The notes under the pieces: model-generated
Seen by the model: the letters and a program-made list of their open reading frames with translations, nothing else
Database searches by the model: none
What the model was told of the DNA's origin: nothing
Program-made: the position numbers and the translations under genes
Part shown: positions 1 through 9,407 of the stretch, piece by piece
Layout: each line of letters opens with the position of its first letter
Position numbering within the stretch: position 1 is the first letter of the stretch
DNA from: Dietzia timorensis
Lineage (GTDB): Bacteria > Actinomycetota > Actinomycetes > Mycobacteriales > Mycobacteriaceae
Reading direction: 5' to 3'
DNA length: 64,000 nt
Assembly (NCBI RefSeq): GCF_001659785.1
Contig: NZ_CP015961.1
Span: 1,488,001-1,552,000 of the forward strand

Positions 1-582
1 GAGGGCATGGTTCCCGACCGTGAGAACTGGCTGGGTGGTACGTTCGCCAACCTCCCGATCGGACAGGGCTTGTCGATGACGCTGCTGCAGATGACCTCAA
101 TGTTCCAGACTGTGGCGAATCATGGCGAGCGGATTCCGCCGCGCGTCGTGTCGTCTGTGACACAGCCCGACGGGACGGTCACCGACACCGAGCGCCCACA
201 GGGAGAGCAGGTCGTCTCCAAGGACGCCGCCGACACGGTGCTCGACATGTTCAGAGGCGTCACCCTCGAAGGAGGAACCGGAACGGCCGCTGGCGTCGAG
301 GGTTACCAGGTCTCCGGCAAGACCGGCACGGCGCAGCAGATCGACCCGGAATGCTCGTGTTATTCGAACTCCAACTACTGGATCACCTTTGCCGGTGTGT
401 TCCCTGCGGACGCCCCGAAGTACGTCGTCGGAATCATGCTCGATAACCCTGTGCGCGGCGTACATGGCGACGGCGGTCAGAGCGCGGCACCCCTGTTCCA
501 CGACATCGCCGCGTGGCTGGCGACGCGCGACAATATCGCCCCGTCCGCCCCTGGGCGGCCGCTGACACTCGAAAAGGGCTGA
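1..582 (+). CDS. ftsI: FtsI/PbpB transpeptidase, C-terminal part (5' end outside window)
   Basis: C-terminal 193 residues of the septal class B penicillin-binding protein, which cross-links peptidoglycan during division. The reading frame is open from base 1, so the gene begins upstream of the window. The KTG box of the penicillin-binding fold is visible (SGKTGTAQ, Lys codon at 319), followed by the usual C-terminal strands (WITFAGVFP, VVGIMLDNP). The catalytic SxxK and SxN motifs would lie upstream. Its place directly before murE is the standard dcw order and separates FtsI from other class B enzymes. No PASTA domain follows; the protein ends soon after the transpeptidase fold, as mycobacterial PbpB does. 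Confidence 0.93.
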   Translation, partial: EGMVPDRENWLGGTFANLPIGQGLSMTLLQMTSMFQTVANHGERIPPRVVSSVTQPDGTVTDTERPQGEQVVSKDAADTVLDMFRGVTLEGGTGTAAGVEGYQVSGKTGTAQQIDPECSCYSNSNYWITFAGVFPADAPKYVVGIMLDNPVRGVHGDGGQSAAPLFHDIAAWLATRDNIAPSAPGRPLTLEKG

Positions 583-731
583 CTCCGAGCCGATGCATCA
601 GGCCGTTAACACGACGGGGCTGGACGTCATGTCCACGTGCGGTGCGCCGGATCGCGGTGGCGGGCGGTAATGTTCTTACGAGATTTGGTTCGAAATATCG
701 CCCGTTGAAGCGCTAAAAACGGTGCGTAAAC

Positions 732-2369
732 ATGATGGCTGGTAATTCGAGAAAGGGACGTGATCTACGCGTGCATGATCTCAGCGAGCTCGCCGCCGTC
801 ATCGGTTGCGAAGTTCAGAGTGCGGCCGGGGGCGAGGCGCCCGCAAATCCGATCGTGACGTCGGCGACGATCCGCGCCCAGAGCGCGCGCGAGGGAACGC
901 TGTTCGTCGCATTGGCGGGTGCAAGGGTGCACGGCGCTCAATTTGCCGGCGAGGCCGTCAAGAACGGGGCGGTTGCGGTCTTCACGGACCCCGAGGGTGC
1001 GAAATTCGTCGCCGAGAACGTCGGTACCGAATTCCCGTGTATCACCCACCCAGCCCCGCGAGAAGTGCTGGGCGCCCTGTCGTCAGCTGTCTACGACAAC
1101 CCCTCGAGCCACGTACCGACCGTCGGCATCACCGGCACCTCGGGAAAGACTACGACCACGTACTTCGTGGAAGCAGCGTTCCGCGCCGCAGGAAAAGTCG
1201 CCGGCCTCATCGGGACGACCGGATCACGTGTCGCCGGCGAGCCACTGCCCAGTGCCCTCACCACGCCCGAGGCCCCGGAGCTCCAGGATCTGCTGTCGGC
1301 GATGCGCGAACGCGGAGCCGAGGCGATCGTGGCGGAGGTATCCAGTCACGCACTTCGCTTGGGACGCGTCGATGGCGTGCGTTTCGCGGTGGGGGCATTC
1401 CTCAACCTGTCCCAGGACCACCTCGACTTCCATCCCACGATGGACGATTATTTCGGCGCGAAAACCCGGCTGCTCACCACTGCGGTGGACTACGGTTCTC
1501 GCGTTCTTCCCGCAAAGAAGGCCGTCGTCTGCATCGACGACGAATGGGGGGTGAGGATGGCGGGTCTGCGGCCCGACGCGGTTACCGTGTCCGCAACGCC
1601 GGGGACCGACGCTGACTGGACGGCTGGGGGGTCGACGCCCACCCACGGAGGCGGTCAACGATTCTCGGCATTCCGAGAGGGCCGCGAGTACGTTGTGGAG
1701 CTCGCTTTGACCGGTCGTTTCAACGTGGCCAACGCACTGGTTGCGCTGGCGATCAGTGAACAGCTCGGACTGGACCTCGACGCTGCGGCCGAAGGGCTGG
1801 CCTCCGCGCACGTTCCGGGCCGGCTGGAGCCAGTCCACCTCGGACAGCCATTCCGCGTCCTCGTCGACTATGCGCACAAGCCGGCGGCGGTCGGCGCCGT
1901 ACTCGACAGTGTCCGCGCATCGACCGGCGGACGTCTCGCGGTCGTCCTCGGTGCCGGGGGCGACCGGGATACCGCGAAACGCCCACTGATGGGCGCCGAG
2001 GCCGCAGGTAAGGCCGAATACGTCGTGGTTACCGACGATAACCCGCGCACCGAGGACCCGGCTGCGATCCGCGCCGCCGTGGTTGAAGGAGCCGAGCGCA
2101 AACTCGCCTCCATGCCAGCGGGGAGCTCCGTCGTCATCAAGGAAATCGGGGACAGAGCCGCGGCCATCCGAGATGCCATCGACTGGGCGCTGCCGGGGGA
2201 CTCGATCGTGATCGCCGGCAAGGGGCACGAGACCGGCCAAGAGGTGGCAGGTAAGGTCTACCCGTTCGACGATAGGGAATCGGCACGTGAATCGCTGAGC
2301 GAACGCTCGCAGTTCGAGACGTGGCAACTCCCGGACAACGGAGTCAGCGACCAGGGAGAGAGTAAGTGA
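732..2369 (+). CDS. murE: UDP-MurNAc-tripeptide synthetase, meso-DAP type
   Basis: Cytoplasmic ligase that adds meso-diaminopimelate to UDP-MurNAc-L-Ala-D-Glu. It has 545 residues with the three Mur-ligase domains in order. The ATP loop GTSGKTTTT begins near residue 135. The substrate-selecting motif DNPR at 436-439, followed by TEDP, is the meso-DAP signature and argues against a lysine-adding enzyme. Start uncertain: ATG codons at 732 and 735, and an in-frame GTG at 771 with AAAGGGA upstream that would give a start matching LSELA homologues. The gap after ftsI (583-731) shows no other gene. The stop overlaps the murF start by GTGA. Confidence 0.95.
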   Translation: MMAGNSRKGRDLRVHDLSELAAVIGCEVQSAAGGEAPANPIVTSATIRAQSAREGTLFVALAGARVHGAQFAGEAVKNGAVAVFTDPEGAKFVAENVGTEFPCITHPAPREVLGALSSAVYDNPSSHVPTVGITGTSGKTTTTYFVEAAFRAAGKVAGLIGTTGSRVAGEPLPSALTTPEAPELQDLLSAMRERGAEAIVAEVSSHALRLGRVDGVRFAVGAFLNLSQDHLDFHPTMDDYFGAKTRLLTTAVDYGSRVLPAKKAVVCIDDEWGVRMAGLRPDAVTVSATPGTDADWTAGGSTPTHGGGQRFSAFREGREYVVELALTGRFNVANALVALAISEQLGLDLDAAAEGLASAHVPGRLEPVHLGQPFRVLVDYAHKPAAVGAVLDSVRASTGGRLAVVLGAGGDRDTAKRPLMGAEAAGKAEYVVVTDDNPRTEDPAAIRAAVVEGAERKLASMPAGSSVVIKEIGDRAAAIRDAIDWALPGDSIVIAGKGHETGQEVAGKVYPFDDRESARESLSERSQFETWQLPDNGVSDQGESK

Positions 2370-3838
2370 AAGAGATGACGCTGCGGGACGCGGCGCAGAT
2401 CGTGGGCGGACGGCTCACCGACGCGGCCGATCCGGACGCCGTGATTTCCGGAACCGTCGAATTCGACTCCCGAAAGGTCCGGCCCGGGGGGCTGTTTCTG
2501 GCTCTTCCCGGTGAGCGCGTCGACGGAGTCGACTTCATCCCCGCTGCTCTCGAAGCGGGCGCCGTCGCCGCGCTGACCGCCTCCGAGGTGGACGCGCCGG
2601 CGATCGTCGTCCCACGCCTTGCACCGAGCGAAACCAATGCTATGGCGCTCGCAGCGGACACTGATGGTTCCGGTGCCGCGGTGCTGGCCGCGCTTGGTGC
2701 TTTGGCCAGGGCGAACGTTCATCAACTCCGTGAACACCACGGGCTACGAGTGGTCGGGCTCACCGGGTCGGCGGGAAAGACGTCCACCAAGGACCTCATC
2801 GCCTCGGTGCTTGAGCCTGCAGGCACCGTCGTCGCTCCTCCCGGCTCGTTCAACAACGAGATCGGCCACCCCTGGACGGCACTTCGTGCGGACGAGTCCA
2901 CCGATTTCCTCGTGCTCGAGTTGTCCGCCCGCGCCCCGGGGAATATTGCGGCACTCGCGGAGATCGCTCCGCTGGATATCGGCGCAGTACTCAACGTGGG
3001 CACGGCCCACCTGGGGGAATTCGGATCCCGCGACGTCATCGCACAAACCAAGGGCGAACTGGTGGAGGCGTTGCCTGCTTCCGGTCTGGCCATTCTCAAC
3101 GCTGACGATGACAAGGTCGCGGCGATGGCCGCGCGCACGCAGGCACGAGTGCGTACCGTTGGGCTCTCCGCAGCGGCGGACGTTTACGCCACGGCCGTGG
3201 AAATCGATGACGAAGCGCGTGCATCGTTCGTGCTCAATCTCGAGGGCGAGACGGCGCAGGTGCGGCTCAAGGTGCACGGCGAGCATCAGGTATCCAACGC
3301 CCTGGTAGCGGCGTCCGTCGCGATCGAATGTGGGCAGTCGCTCGCGCAGGTAGCGGAATCCCTGAGCGTTGCGACGGCGCGCTCGTCCCGGCGGATGGAC
3401 GTACAAACCCGCGCCGACGGCGTCACGGTCATCAACGATTCCTATAACGCCAATCCCGATTCGGTGAAGGCCGCGCTGCGCTCTGTCGCCGTCATGGCTA
3501 GGACTGCGAACCCGCCGCGCCCCACCTGGGCAGTGCTTGGGGAGATGGGCGAACTCGGCGACGAAGCCATCACCGAACACGATCTCGTCGGGCGATACCT
3601 CGTGCGCCTCAACATCTCGCATCTCATCGTCGTCGGACTGGGCCGGCCTCAGCGCGCACTGTTCCAGGGCGCGATTCAGGAAGGCTCGTGGGGCGCGGAA
3701 GCTGAGCACGTGGAGTCCGCCGAGGACGCGCTCGCTATTCTTAACGATCGACTCGCCCCCGGGGACGTCGTTCTGGTCAAGGCCTCACAGGCCGTCGGGC
3801 TATGGACGGTGGCCGAGAGCCTGCTGGAGGACAACTAA
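2366..3838 (+). CDS. murF: UDP-MurNAc-tripeptide-D-Ala-D-Ala ligase
   Basis: Adds D-Ala-D-Ala to UDP-MurNAc-tripeptide, completing the pentapeptide precursor in the cytoplasm. It has 490 residues, typical for the family. The ATP loop [11 protein letters not shown] is at about 131-141 and the C-terminal ligase domain carries [10 protein letters not shown]. It starts at GTG 2366, overlapping the murE stop (GTGA) after the purine-rich GGGAGAG. The stop TAA shares its last base with the ATG of mraY. Translational coupling through murE-murF-mraY is likely. Confidence 0.95.
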   Translation: MKEMTLRDAAQIVGGRLTDAADPDAVISGTVEFDSRKVRPGGLFLALPGERVDGVDFIPAALEAGAVAALTASEVDAPAIVVPRLAPSETNAMALAADTDGSGAAVLAALGALARANVHQLREHHGLRVVGLTGSAGKTSTKDLIASVLEPAGTVVAPPGSFNNEIGHPWTALRADESTDFLVLELSARAPGNIAALAEIAPLDIGAVLNVGTAHLGEFGSRDVIAQTKGELVEALPASGLAILNADDDKVAAMAARTQARVRTVGLSAAADVYATAVEIDDEARASFVLNLEGETAQVRLKVHGEHQVSNALVAASVAIECGQSLAQVAESLSVATARSSRRMDVQTRADGVTVINDSYNANPDSVKAALRSVAVMARTANPPRPTWAVLGEMGELGDEAITEHDLVGRYLVRLNISHLIVVGLGRPQRALFQGAIQEGSWGAEAEHVESAEDALAILNDRLAPGDVVLVKASQAVGLWTVAESLLEDN

Positions 3839-4929
3839 TGACGCAAATAATCGTCGCGGGAATCGTCGCCTTCGTGGTGTCGGTTTTCCTGACCCCGCTG
3901 CTCATCCAGTATTTTCGCAGGTTCGGATACGGCCAGACAATTCGTGAGGAAGGCCCGCAGAGCCACCAGGCCAAGCGCGGCACGCCCACCATGGGCGGCA
4001 TCGCCATCGTTATCGGCATCTGGGCCGGCTACATCGCCGCAGGTCTCACCGGTCTCTTCACCATCGGCGGGGGCGGGTTCACCGCGTCCGGCCTGCTCGT
4101 GATGTTTCTGGCCACCGCGCTCGGCCTCGTCGGATTCTTCGACGACGGGCTCAAGGTCGTCAAGCGTCATAACCTCGGCCTGAACAAGCTGCAAAAGACC
4201 TTGGGCCAGGTCACCGCGGCGATCCTGTTCGGCATTCTCGTACTGTTCTTCCGCAACGACCAGGGCCTGACGCCCGCATCGACGAACCTGTCGTTCACGC
4301 GCGACTTCATCTCGATCTCGATGCCCGCGTTCGTGTTCGTGATCTTCGTCCTCATCCTCGTCTGGTCATGGTCGAATGCGGTGAACTTCACCGACGGGCT
4401 CGACGGACTCGCCAGCGGCGCGGTCGCCCTCGTCATGGCCGTGTACACGATCATCTCGTTCTGGCAATTCCGGTATTCCTGCGTCGGTGGCGACTCCGAT
4501 AATCTCCTCGGCTGCTACACCGTCCGCGACCCGCTCGACATCGCGGTGATCTGCGCGGCTGCCATGGGTGCCTGCGCCGGGTTTCTGTGGTGGAACGCGG
4601 CGCCGGCGAAGATCTTCATGGGCGACACGGGCTCGCTCACCCTCGGCGGCATCATCGCCGGCGTGTCCGTCGTCTCGCAGACCGAGCTACTGATGATCGT
4701 CGCGGGCTCACTGTTCGTTCTGGAGATCGCTTCGGTGGTTATCCAGGTGGTCATGTTCCGCAGCACAGGGCGCCGTCCGTTCCGGATGACCCCAATCCAC
4801 CACCACTTCGAGCTCGGCGGATGGAAGGAAACCACCGTCACGATCCGTTTCTGGCTGCTCACGATCATCTCGTGCGGCATGGCGCTGGCGATCTTCTACG
4901 GGGAGTGGTTGGCCGCCGCGGCAATGTAG
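3838..4929 (+). CDS. mraY: Phospho-MurNAc-pentapeptide transferase (lipid I synthase)
   Basis: Integral membrane enzyme moving phospho-MurNAc-pentapeptide onto undecaprenyl phosphate to make lipid I. It has 363 residues with about ten membrane segments. Catalytic signatures are visible: FDDGLK near residue 101, [12 protein letters not shown], and [10 protein letters not shown] with the following HHHFE histidine cluster. The start is ATG 3838 (MTQIIVAGI), which gives the TAATG junction with murF; a longer in-frame start at 3802 would run into murF and lacks family support. About 160 bases separate it from murD, the longest gap between murE and ftsQ. Confidence 0.95.
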   Translation: MTQIIVAGIVAFVVSVFLTPLLIQYFRRFGYGQTIREEGPQSHQAKRGTPTMGGIAIVIGIWAGYIAAGLTGLFTIGGGGFTASGLLVMFLATALGLVGFFDDGLKVVKRHNLGLNKLQKTLGQVTAAILFGILVLFFRNDQGLTPASTNLSFTRDFISISMPAFVFVIFVLILVWSWSNAVNFTDGLDGLASGAVALVMAVYTIISFWQFRYSCVGGDSDNLLGCYTVRDPLDIAVICAAAMGACAGFLWWNAAPAKIFMGDTGSLTLGGIIAGVSVVSQTELLMIVAGSLFVLEIASVVIQVVMFRSTGRRPFRMTPIHHHFELGGWKETTVTIRFWLLTIISCGMALAIFYGEWLAAAAM

Positions 4930-5088
4930 CCGAGTCCTCCACGGAACCCGGCGACTCGTTAATCACATCAGTAACACCTGTCCCATCGGTAACGGTAGGA
5001 TCGGCGTGTAGAGCGTGCCCTCCGATTTACCTATGACGTCGGACGCACGCGCAGAGCACGAGGTACCGAGCCCGACAGGGGAGTAGAC

Positions 5089-6594
5089 ATGGCTATCAAC
5101 CGCGCGTCCGAGATTTTGGGATCAAAGGTGCTCGTCGCCGGCGCTGGTGTCTCCGGCCCCGGGGCCGTCCGCCTCATCCTTCGGCTGGGCGGACAGGTCA
5201 CCGTCGCCGACGGGCGCCCCGAGGCGCTTGATGCGCTTCGCGACACCGTCGTCCTGAGCGAGGGTGATTCCGCCCGCGAGTTGATCACGACCGTGAGTGT
5301 CGACGCCGCCGAAACGCTCGTCGCCGCTTCGGGGGCGGTAGACCTCGTCGTCACCTCTCCCGGATGGCGACCGGATTCCCCGCTGCTTCTGGCTGCTGCT
5401 GCGGCAGGGATCCCAGTGTGGGGCGACGTCGAGCTATCCTGGCTTGCTGACCAGGAAGGCTGCTTCGGTGCGCCCCGCACCTGGCTCGCTGTGACGGGAA
5501 CCAACGGCAAGACCACGACCACGGCGATGCTCGCCGACATGCTCACCGGCGGCGGCCTGGCCGCGTCGGCGTGCGGGAACATCGGGGTTCCGGTGCCCGA
5601 TGCGCTCCTCGCCGATCCGCGTGTGGACTACCTGGCGGCCGAACTCAGTTCCTTTCAGCTGCACTGGGCGCCGTCATGCAGGCCCCACGTCGGCGTGGTG
5701 CTCAATATTGCCGAGGATCACCTCGACTGGCACGGCTCCCTTGCCGCGTACACGGCCGCCAAGGCGCAGGTCCTCACCGGGGACGTCGCGGTCGTGGGCG
5801 CCGACGATGCGGCGGCCGCAGCCCTCCTCGCCGATGCCCCAGCGGCCACACGCGTGTCCGTGACGGTCGCGAAGCCGAACTCTGGGCAATTGGGAATCGT
5901 CGACGGCTCTCTCGTCGATCGGGCATTCGCCGACGACGTCGGCGGGCCCACGGGCGAGGGTTCGGCCTTCTACGAGGCAGACCGAGTCCGTCCCGCAGGC
6001 GCGGCCGGACAGACCGACGCACTCGCGGCGGCGGCCATGGCGCGAGCGGTCGGCGTCTCCCACCGCGACATCGCCGCCGCCCTGGACGGCTTCGAGGTGG
6101 CGGCGCACCGCGCCGCGGAGGTCGCCACGATTGATGAGATCGCCTACGTCAACGATTCGAAGGCCACCAATCCCCACGCCGCGCGCACCTCGCTGCTCGC
6201 CGGGGGGATGCGCGTGTGGATCGCTGGCGGCCTGCTCAAGGGCGCCAGCGTCGACGAGCTCGTCGCCGAGGTCGCCCCCGTACTCCGCGGCGTGGTGCTC
6301 ATCGGCCGTGACAGAGCTGAGATTGCGGCGGCGTTGTCCCGACACGCGCCGCAGGTCCACGTAGTTGAGCTCCCTTCGGGGGACGATAACGACACATCGG
6401 AAGCCGCACCGGAGCGCGACTCGCAGTCCGTGATGGACTCCGCTGTGCGTACCGCCGCCGAACTCGCTCGGCCGGGCGACACAGTGCTGTTGGCGCCGGC
6501 CGCCGCGTCGATGGACATGTTTACCAATTACGGGCATCGCGGGGACAGCTTCGTCGCTGCCGTCGCGGCCCTTGAAGGCGAGGAAGACCGATGA
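5089..6594 (+). CDS. murD: UDP-MurNAc-L-Ala-D-Glu ligase
   Basis: Cytoplasmic ligase adding D-glutamate to UDP-MurNAc-L-Ala. It has 501 residues: an N-terminal nucleotide-like domain (VLVAGAGVSGPGA, 14-26), the ATP loop VTGTNGKTTTT at 135-145, and the C-terminal NDSKATNPHAA motif. The family is about 440-490 residues, so this one is slightly long, with extra sequence before the final helix (EAAPERDSQ). The 159-base leader (4930-5088) may hold an internal promoter, but no clear hexamers stand out. The stop overlaps the ftsW ATG (ATGA). Confidence 0.95.
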   Translation: MAINRASEILGSKVLVAGAGVSGPGAVRLILRLGGQVTVADGRPEALDALRDTVVLSEGDSARELITTVSVDAAETLVAASGAVDLVVTSPGWRPDSPLLLAAAAAGIPVWGDVELSWLADQEGCFGAPRTWLAVTGTNGKTTTTAMLADMLTGGGLAASACGNIGVPVPDALLADPRVDYLAAELSSFQLHWAPSCRPHVGVVLNIAEDHLDWHGSLAAYTAAKAQVLTGDVAVVGADDAAAAALLADAPAATRVSVTVAKPNSGQLGIVDGSLVDRAFADDVGGPTGEGSAFYEADRVRPAGAAGQTDALAAAAMARAVGVSHRDIAAALDGFEVAAHRAAEVATIDEIAYVNDSKATNPHAARTSLLAGGMRVWIAGGLLKGASVDELVAEVAPVLRGVVLIGRDRAEIAAALSRHAPQVHVVELPSGDDNDTSEAAPERDSQSVMDSAVRTAAELARPGDTVLLAPAAASMDMFTNYGHRGDSFVAAVAALEGEEDR

Positions 6595-8249
6595 CGAAAT
6601 CGGCGGTCGAACCCACGCGGGGCGGCGACGGCACAGGCGCCGAAAGCGGTCTACAAGCCGCTTGGCGCGCGCTGGTCAACCGCTTCAGCGGCCCCACGGC
6701 GTCTTTCCACCTCGTCCTCGGCATCACGATGCTCCTGGTCGCCATCGGACTGGTCATGGTGCAGTCCTCATCGAGCGTGCGGGCGTTCGCAGAGACCTCG
6801 AGCCCGTACTACTACCTGATCCGCCAGGGAATCCTTGTCGCCGTCGGTCTCGTGGCGTTCTACTGCGCGCTGAGGATCCGGTTCAGCACCCTGAAGAAGC
6901 TCGTGACGCCTTTCCTGATCGTCGCGCTCGTCTTGCTGGCGGCGGTGCTCATCCCGGGCATCGGTAGCGAGGTCAACGGTTCGCGCGGCTGGATCCAGCT
7001 CGGCGGGTTCGCGATCCAGCCGGCCGAGATCGGCCGACTCGCCGTGATCCTGTGGGTCGCGAGTGTGCTCGCGCCGCGTATCCGCACCGCTTCGTTGCGC
7101 GACTACTTCTGGCCTGCCGCGATCGCGCCGATTCTCGTCGGCGGACTCGTGCTCGTCGCTCCGGATATGGGCATGGCTACCGCGATCGTCATCGCCTACG
7201 TCGTGCTCATCTTCCTCGCGGGATTCCCATGGAAGCCGCTGCTGGCGTTTCTGTCGCTACTCGCCATCGCCTTCGTGGTGTTTGCCTCGATGTTCGCTTA
7301 CCGGATGTCTCGCGTGCAGGTTTACTTCGACACCCTCAAGGGCAACCTCGAAGAAACCGGAGCCGCAGGCTATCAGACCTATCAGGGGATGATGTCGCTG
7401 GCGGAAGGCGGAATCTTCGGACAGGGACTGGGACAGTCCTCGGCGAAGTGGTATTACCTGCCCGAGGCGTCCAACGACTTCATCTTCGCGATCATCGGCG
7501 AGGAGCTGGGCTGGATCGGTGCGACCTTCGTGGTGGCCCTCTACGTCGGCCTGGCGATGGTCGGCGTGCGCATCGCGACACGATCGGTCGACCCGTTCCG
7601 CCGACTCGTCGCCGGTGCCGTCGCCACGACGATCTCCCTGCAGGCATTCATCAATATCGGCTATGTCGTCGGCCTGCTGCCGGTGACGGGTATCCAGCTC
7701 CCGCTCATCTCGTACGGTGGTTCGTCGGCCGTGGTGACGCTCGCGTCGCTCGGCCTGCTGGCGAACTGTGCTCGCCACGAGCCCGAGGCGATCTCCGATT
7801 ACCAGTCCCGCGTCGGTGGCAAACGTCACTGGTGGTCGCTTCCCGCGCCGCAGCCGTACACTCCGGAACCGCTGGTGAAGCCAGCGGGGCAGCCGGGGCG
7901 GTCGTCCACTTCGGGACGGCGTTACGGCGAGCCGGTGCAGAGTCCGCGGGCACGCTACGAATCCGTGCCGGTCGTTCGTGAGGGACAGATGAATCGCGCG
8001 ATGACGGGGCGCACCTCTCGCCCTGCGCGGGAGCACGAACGGCGTCAGGAAACGATGCGCGGAGCGCCGCAGCGCAGAGAACAGCCGCAGCAGGCGCCCA
8101 GGGCAGGCGAGCGGCGCGGCCAGCTGCGCAGCGTGCCCCGCAACGGCGGCGCGCCGAGCACAGCGCCCAGACAGGCGCAACCCAAACGACAGGGCAACCA
8201 GCCGCCGCGCGGCGGGCAGCGCGGATATCGGGCAAGGGGGAACGGGTGA
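6591..8249 (+). CDS. ftsW: Septal peptidoglycan glycosyltransferase FtsW
   Basis: SEDS-family membrane polymerase that works with FtsI at the septum. It has 552 residues and about ten membrane segments from residue 40 to 395. Family motifs are seen: GWIQLGGFAIQPAEIGR, the catalytic-loop region ending in PEASNDFIFAIIGEELG, and the C-terminal TGIQLPLISYGGSS. After the last helix comes a cytoplasmic tail of about 140 residues very rich in Arg, Gln, Pro and Gly, so likely disordered. FtsW of this order often has a tail reported to bind FtsZ or other partners; that role here is inferred. It overlaps murD (ATGA) and murG (GTGA). Confidence 0.95.
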   Translation: MTKSAVEPTRGGDGTGAESGLQAAWRALVNRFSGPTASFHLVLGITMLLVAIGLVMVQSSSSVRAFAETSSPYYYLIRQGILVAVGLVAFYCALRIRFSTLKKLVTPFLIVALVLLAAVLIPGIGSEVNGSRGWIQLGGFAIQPAEIGRLAVILWVASVLAPRIRTASLRDYFWPAAIAPILVGGLVLVAPDMGMATAIVIAYVVLIFLAGFPWKPLLAFLSLLAIAFVVFASMFAYRMSRVQVYFDTLKGNLEETGAAGYQTYQGMMSLAEGGIFGQGLGQSSAKWYYLPEASNDFIFAIIGEELGWIGATFVVALYVGLAMVGVRIATRSVDPFRRLVAGAVATTISLQAFINIGYVVGLLPVTGIQLPLISYGGSSAVVTLASLGLLANCARHEPEAISDYQSRVGGKRHWWSLPAPQPYTPEPLVKPAGQPGRSSTSGRRYGEPVQSPRARYESVPVVREGQMNRAMTGRTSRPAREHERRQETMRGAPQRREQPQQAPRAGERRGQLRSVPRNGGAPSTAPRQAQPKRQGNQPPRGGQRGYRARGNG

Positions 8250-9355
8250 ACAAACCGGAGACGGCATGGGTCGTCGGAGGAGGCACCGCAGGGCACATCG
8301 AACCGGCCCTCGCGGTGGGTGAGGCGTTGCGGCGGCTTCGACCGAGCGTCGACGTTCGCGCCGTCGGCACACCGCGCGGGATGGAAAGCCGCATCGTGCC
8401 CGAACGCGGGTTCACCCTCGAGCTCGTCGACCCGGTGCCGCTGCCGCGCACGGTCAACATGGACCTGTTCAAGCTTCCTTACCGTCTTGTCAAGGCGATC
8501 GCCGGGACCCGCGCACTCCTACGTAAGACCAGGCCTTCAGTGATCATCGGTTTCGGCGGATACGCCTGCGTGCCGGTCTATCTCGCGATGATGCTTACCA
8601 GGCGACGCCCCCCGATCGTCGTGCATGAGGCGAACGCGAGCGCAGGGCTCGCAAACAAGCTTGGCGTGCGGGTTGCCGACGCGGTGATGGCTGCGGTACC
8701 CGGCTCGGGACTCACCGGCGCCGAGGTCGTGGGCAATCCCGTGCGCGATGCGATCACGGGCCTCGACCGCGCCGGCCTCCGCGCCGCCGCGCGGAGCTTC
8801 TTCGGTCTGGGCGAGTCGGGCCCGGTGGTACTCGTGTTCGGCGGTTCGCAGGGCGCGGCGACACTCAACGCGGCCTTCGCGGGGGCCGCCGACGACCTTC
8901 GCCGCGCCGGGGTCGGCGTCATCCACGCCACGGGCGAGGGGAAGGAATTCGAACTGGCGGACCTTTCCGGCGACACCTCGGCGGGATACGCGCAGGTGCC
9001 GTACATCAAGCGGATGGACTTCGCCTACGCGGCCGCCGACCTCGTCGTCTGCCGTTCCGGCGCGATCACGGTCGCCGAGGTCAGCGCCACGGGGCTGCCG
9101 GCCGTGTTCGTTCCGCTGCCCATCGGCAACGGTGAGCAAGCGCTCAATGCAAAGTCCCTCGTCGACTCCGGTGCCGCGCTCCAGGTCGCCGATGCCGACT
9201 TCGACGCCGATTACCTGCGCGATACGGTGATTCCGCTGGCTACCGACGAGACCGCGCTCGGCGCGATGACGGCGACCGCGATGAGCTCGGATTCCCGGAG
9301 CGCCGCAGACAAGGTCGCCCGCACAGCGCTGGCGCTCATGGATGCCCGCGACTAG
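8246..9355 (+). CDS. murG: UDP-GlcNAc transferase to lipid I (lipid II synthase)
   Basis: Peripheral membrane GT28 glycosyltransferase adding GlcNAc to lipid I. It has 369 residues. The N-terminal glycine loop reads GGGTAGHIEPAL (12-23); most MurG have GGTGGH, so one Gly is Ala here, a common actinobacterial variant. The acceptor-side HEANASAGLANK and C-terminal donor-site motifs VFGGSQGAATLN and CRSGAITVAEV are present. It starts at GTG 8246 overlapping ftsW. Confidence 0.95.
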   Translation: MNKPETAWVVGGGTAGHIEPALAVGEALRRLRPSVDVRAVGTPRGMESRIVPERGFTLELVDPVPLPRTVNMDLFKLPYRLVKAIAGTRALLRKTRPSVIIGFGGYACVPVYLAMMLTRRRPPIVVHEANASAGLANKLGVRVADAVMAAVPGSGLTGAEVVGNPVRDAITGLDRAGLRAAARSFFGLGESGPVVLVFGGSQGAATLNAAFAGAADDLRRAGVGVIHATGEGKEFELADLSGDTSAGYAQVPYIKRMDFAYAAADLVVCRSGAITVAEVSATGLPAVFVPLPIGNGEQALNAKSLVDSGAALQVADADFDADYLRDTVIPLATDETALGAMTATAMSSDSRSAADKVARTALALMDARD

Positions 9356-9407
9356 CCGGCGCCCACAGACAACCGTCCACCACTCGACACCGAAGGCACC
9401 ACCGAAG

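Noticed and set aside
680-720. tRNA-like GGTTCGAAA segment before murE
   Set aside because: No acceptor or anticodon stems can be drawn around it.
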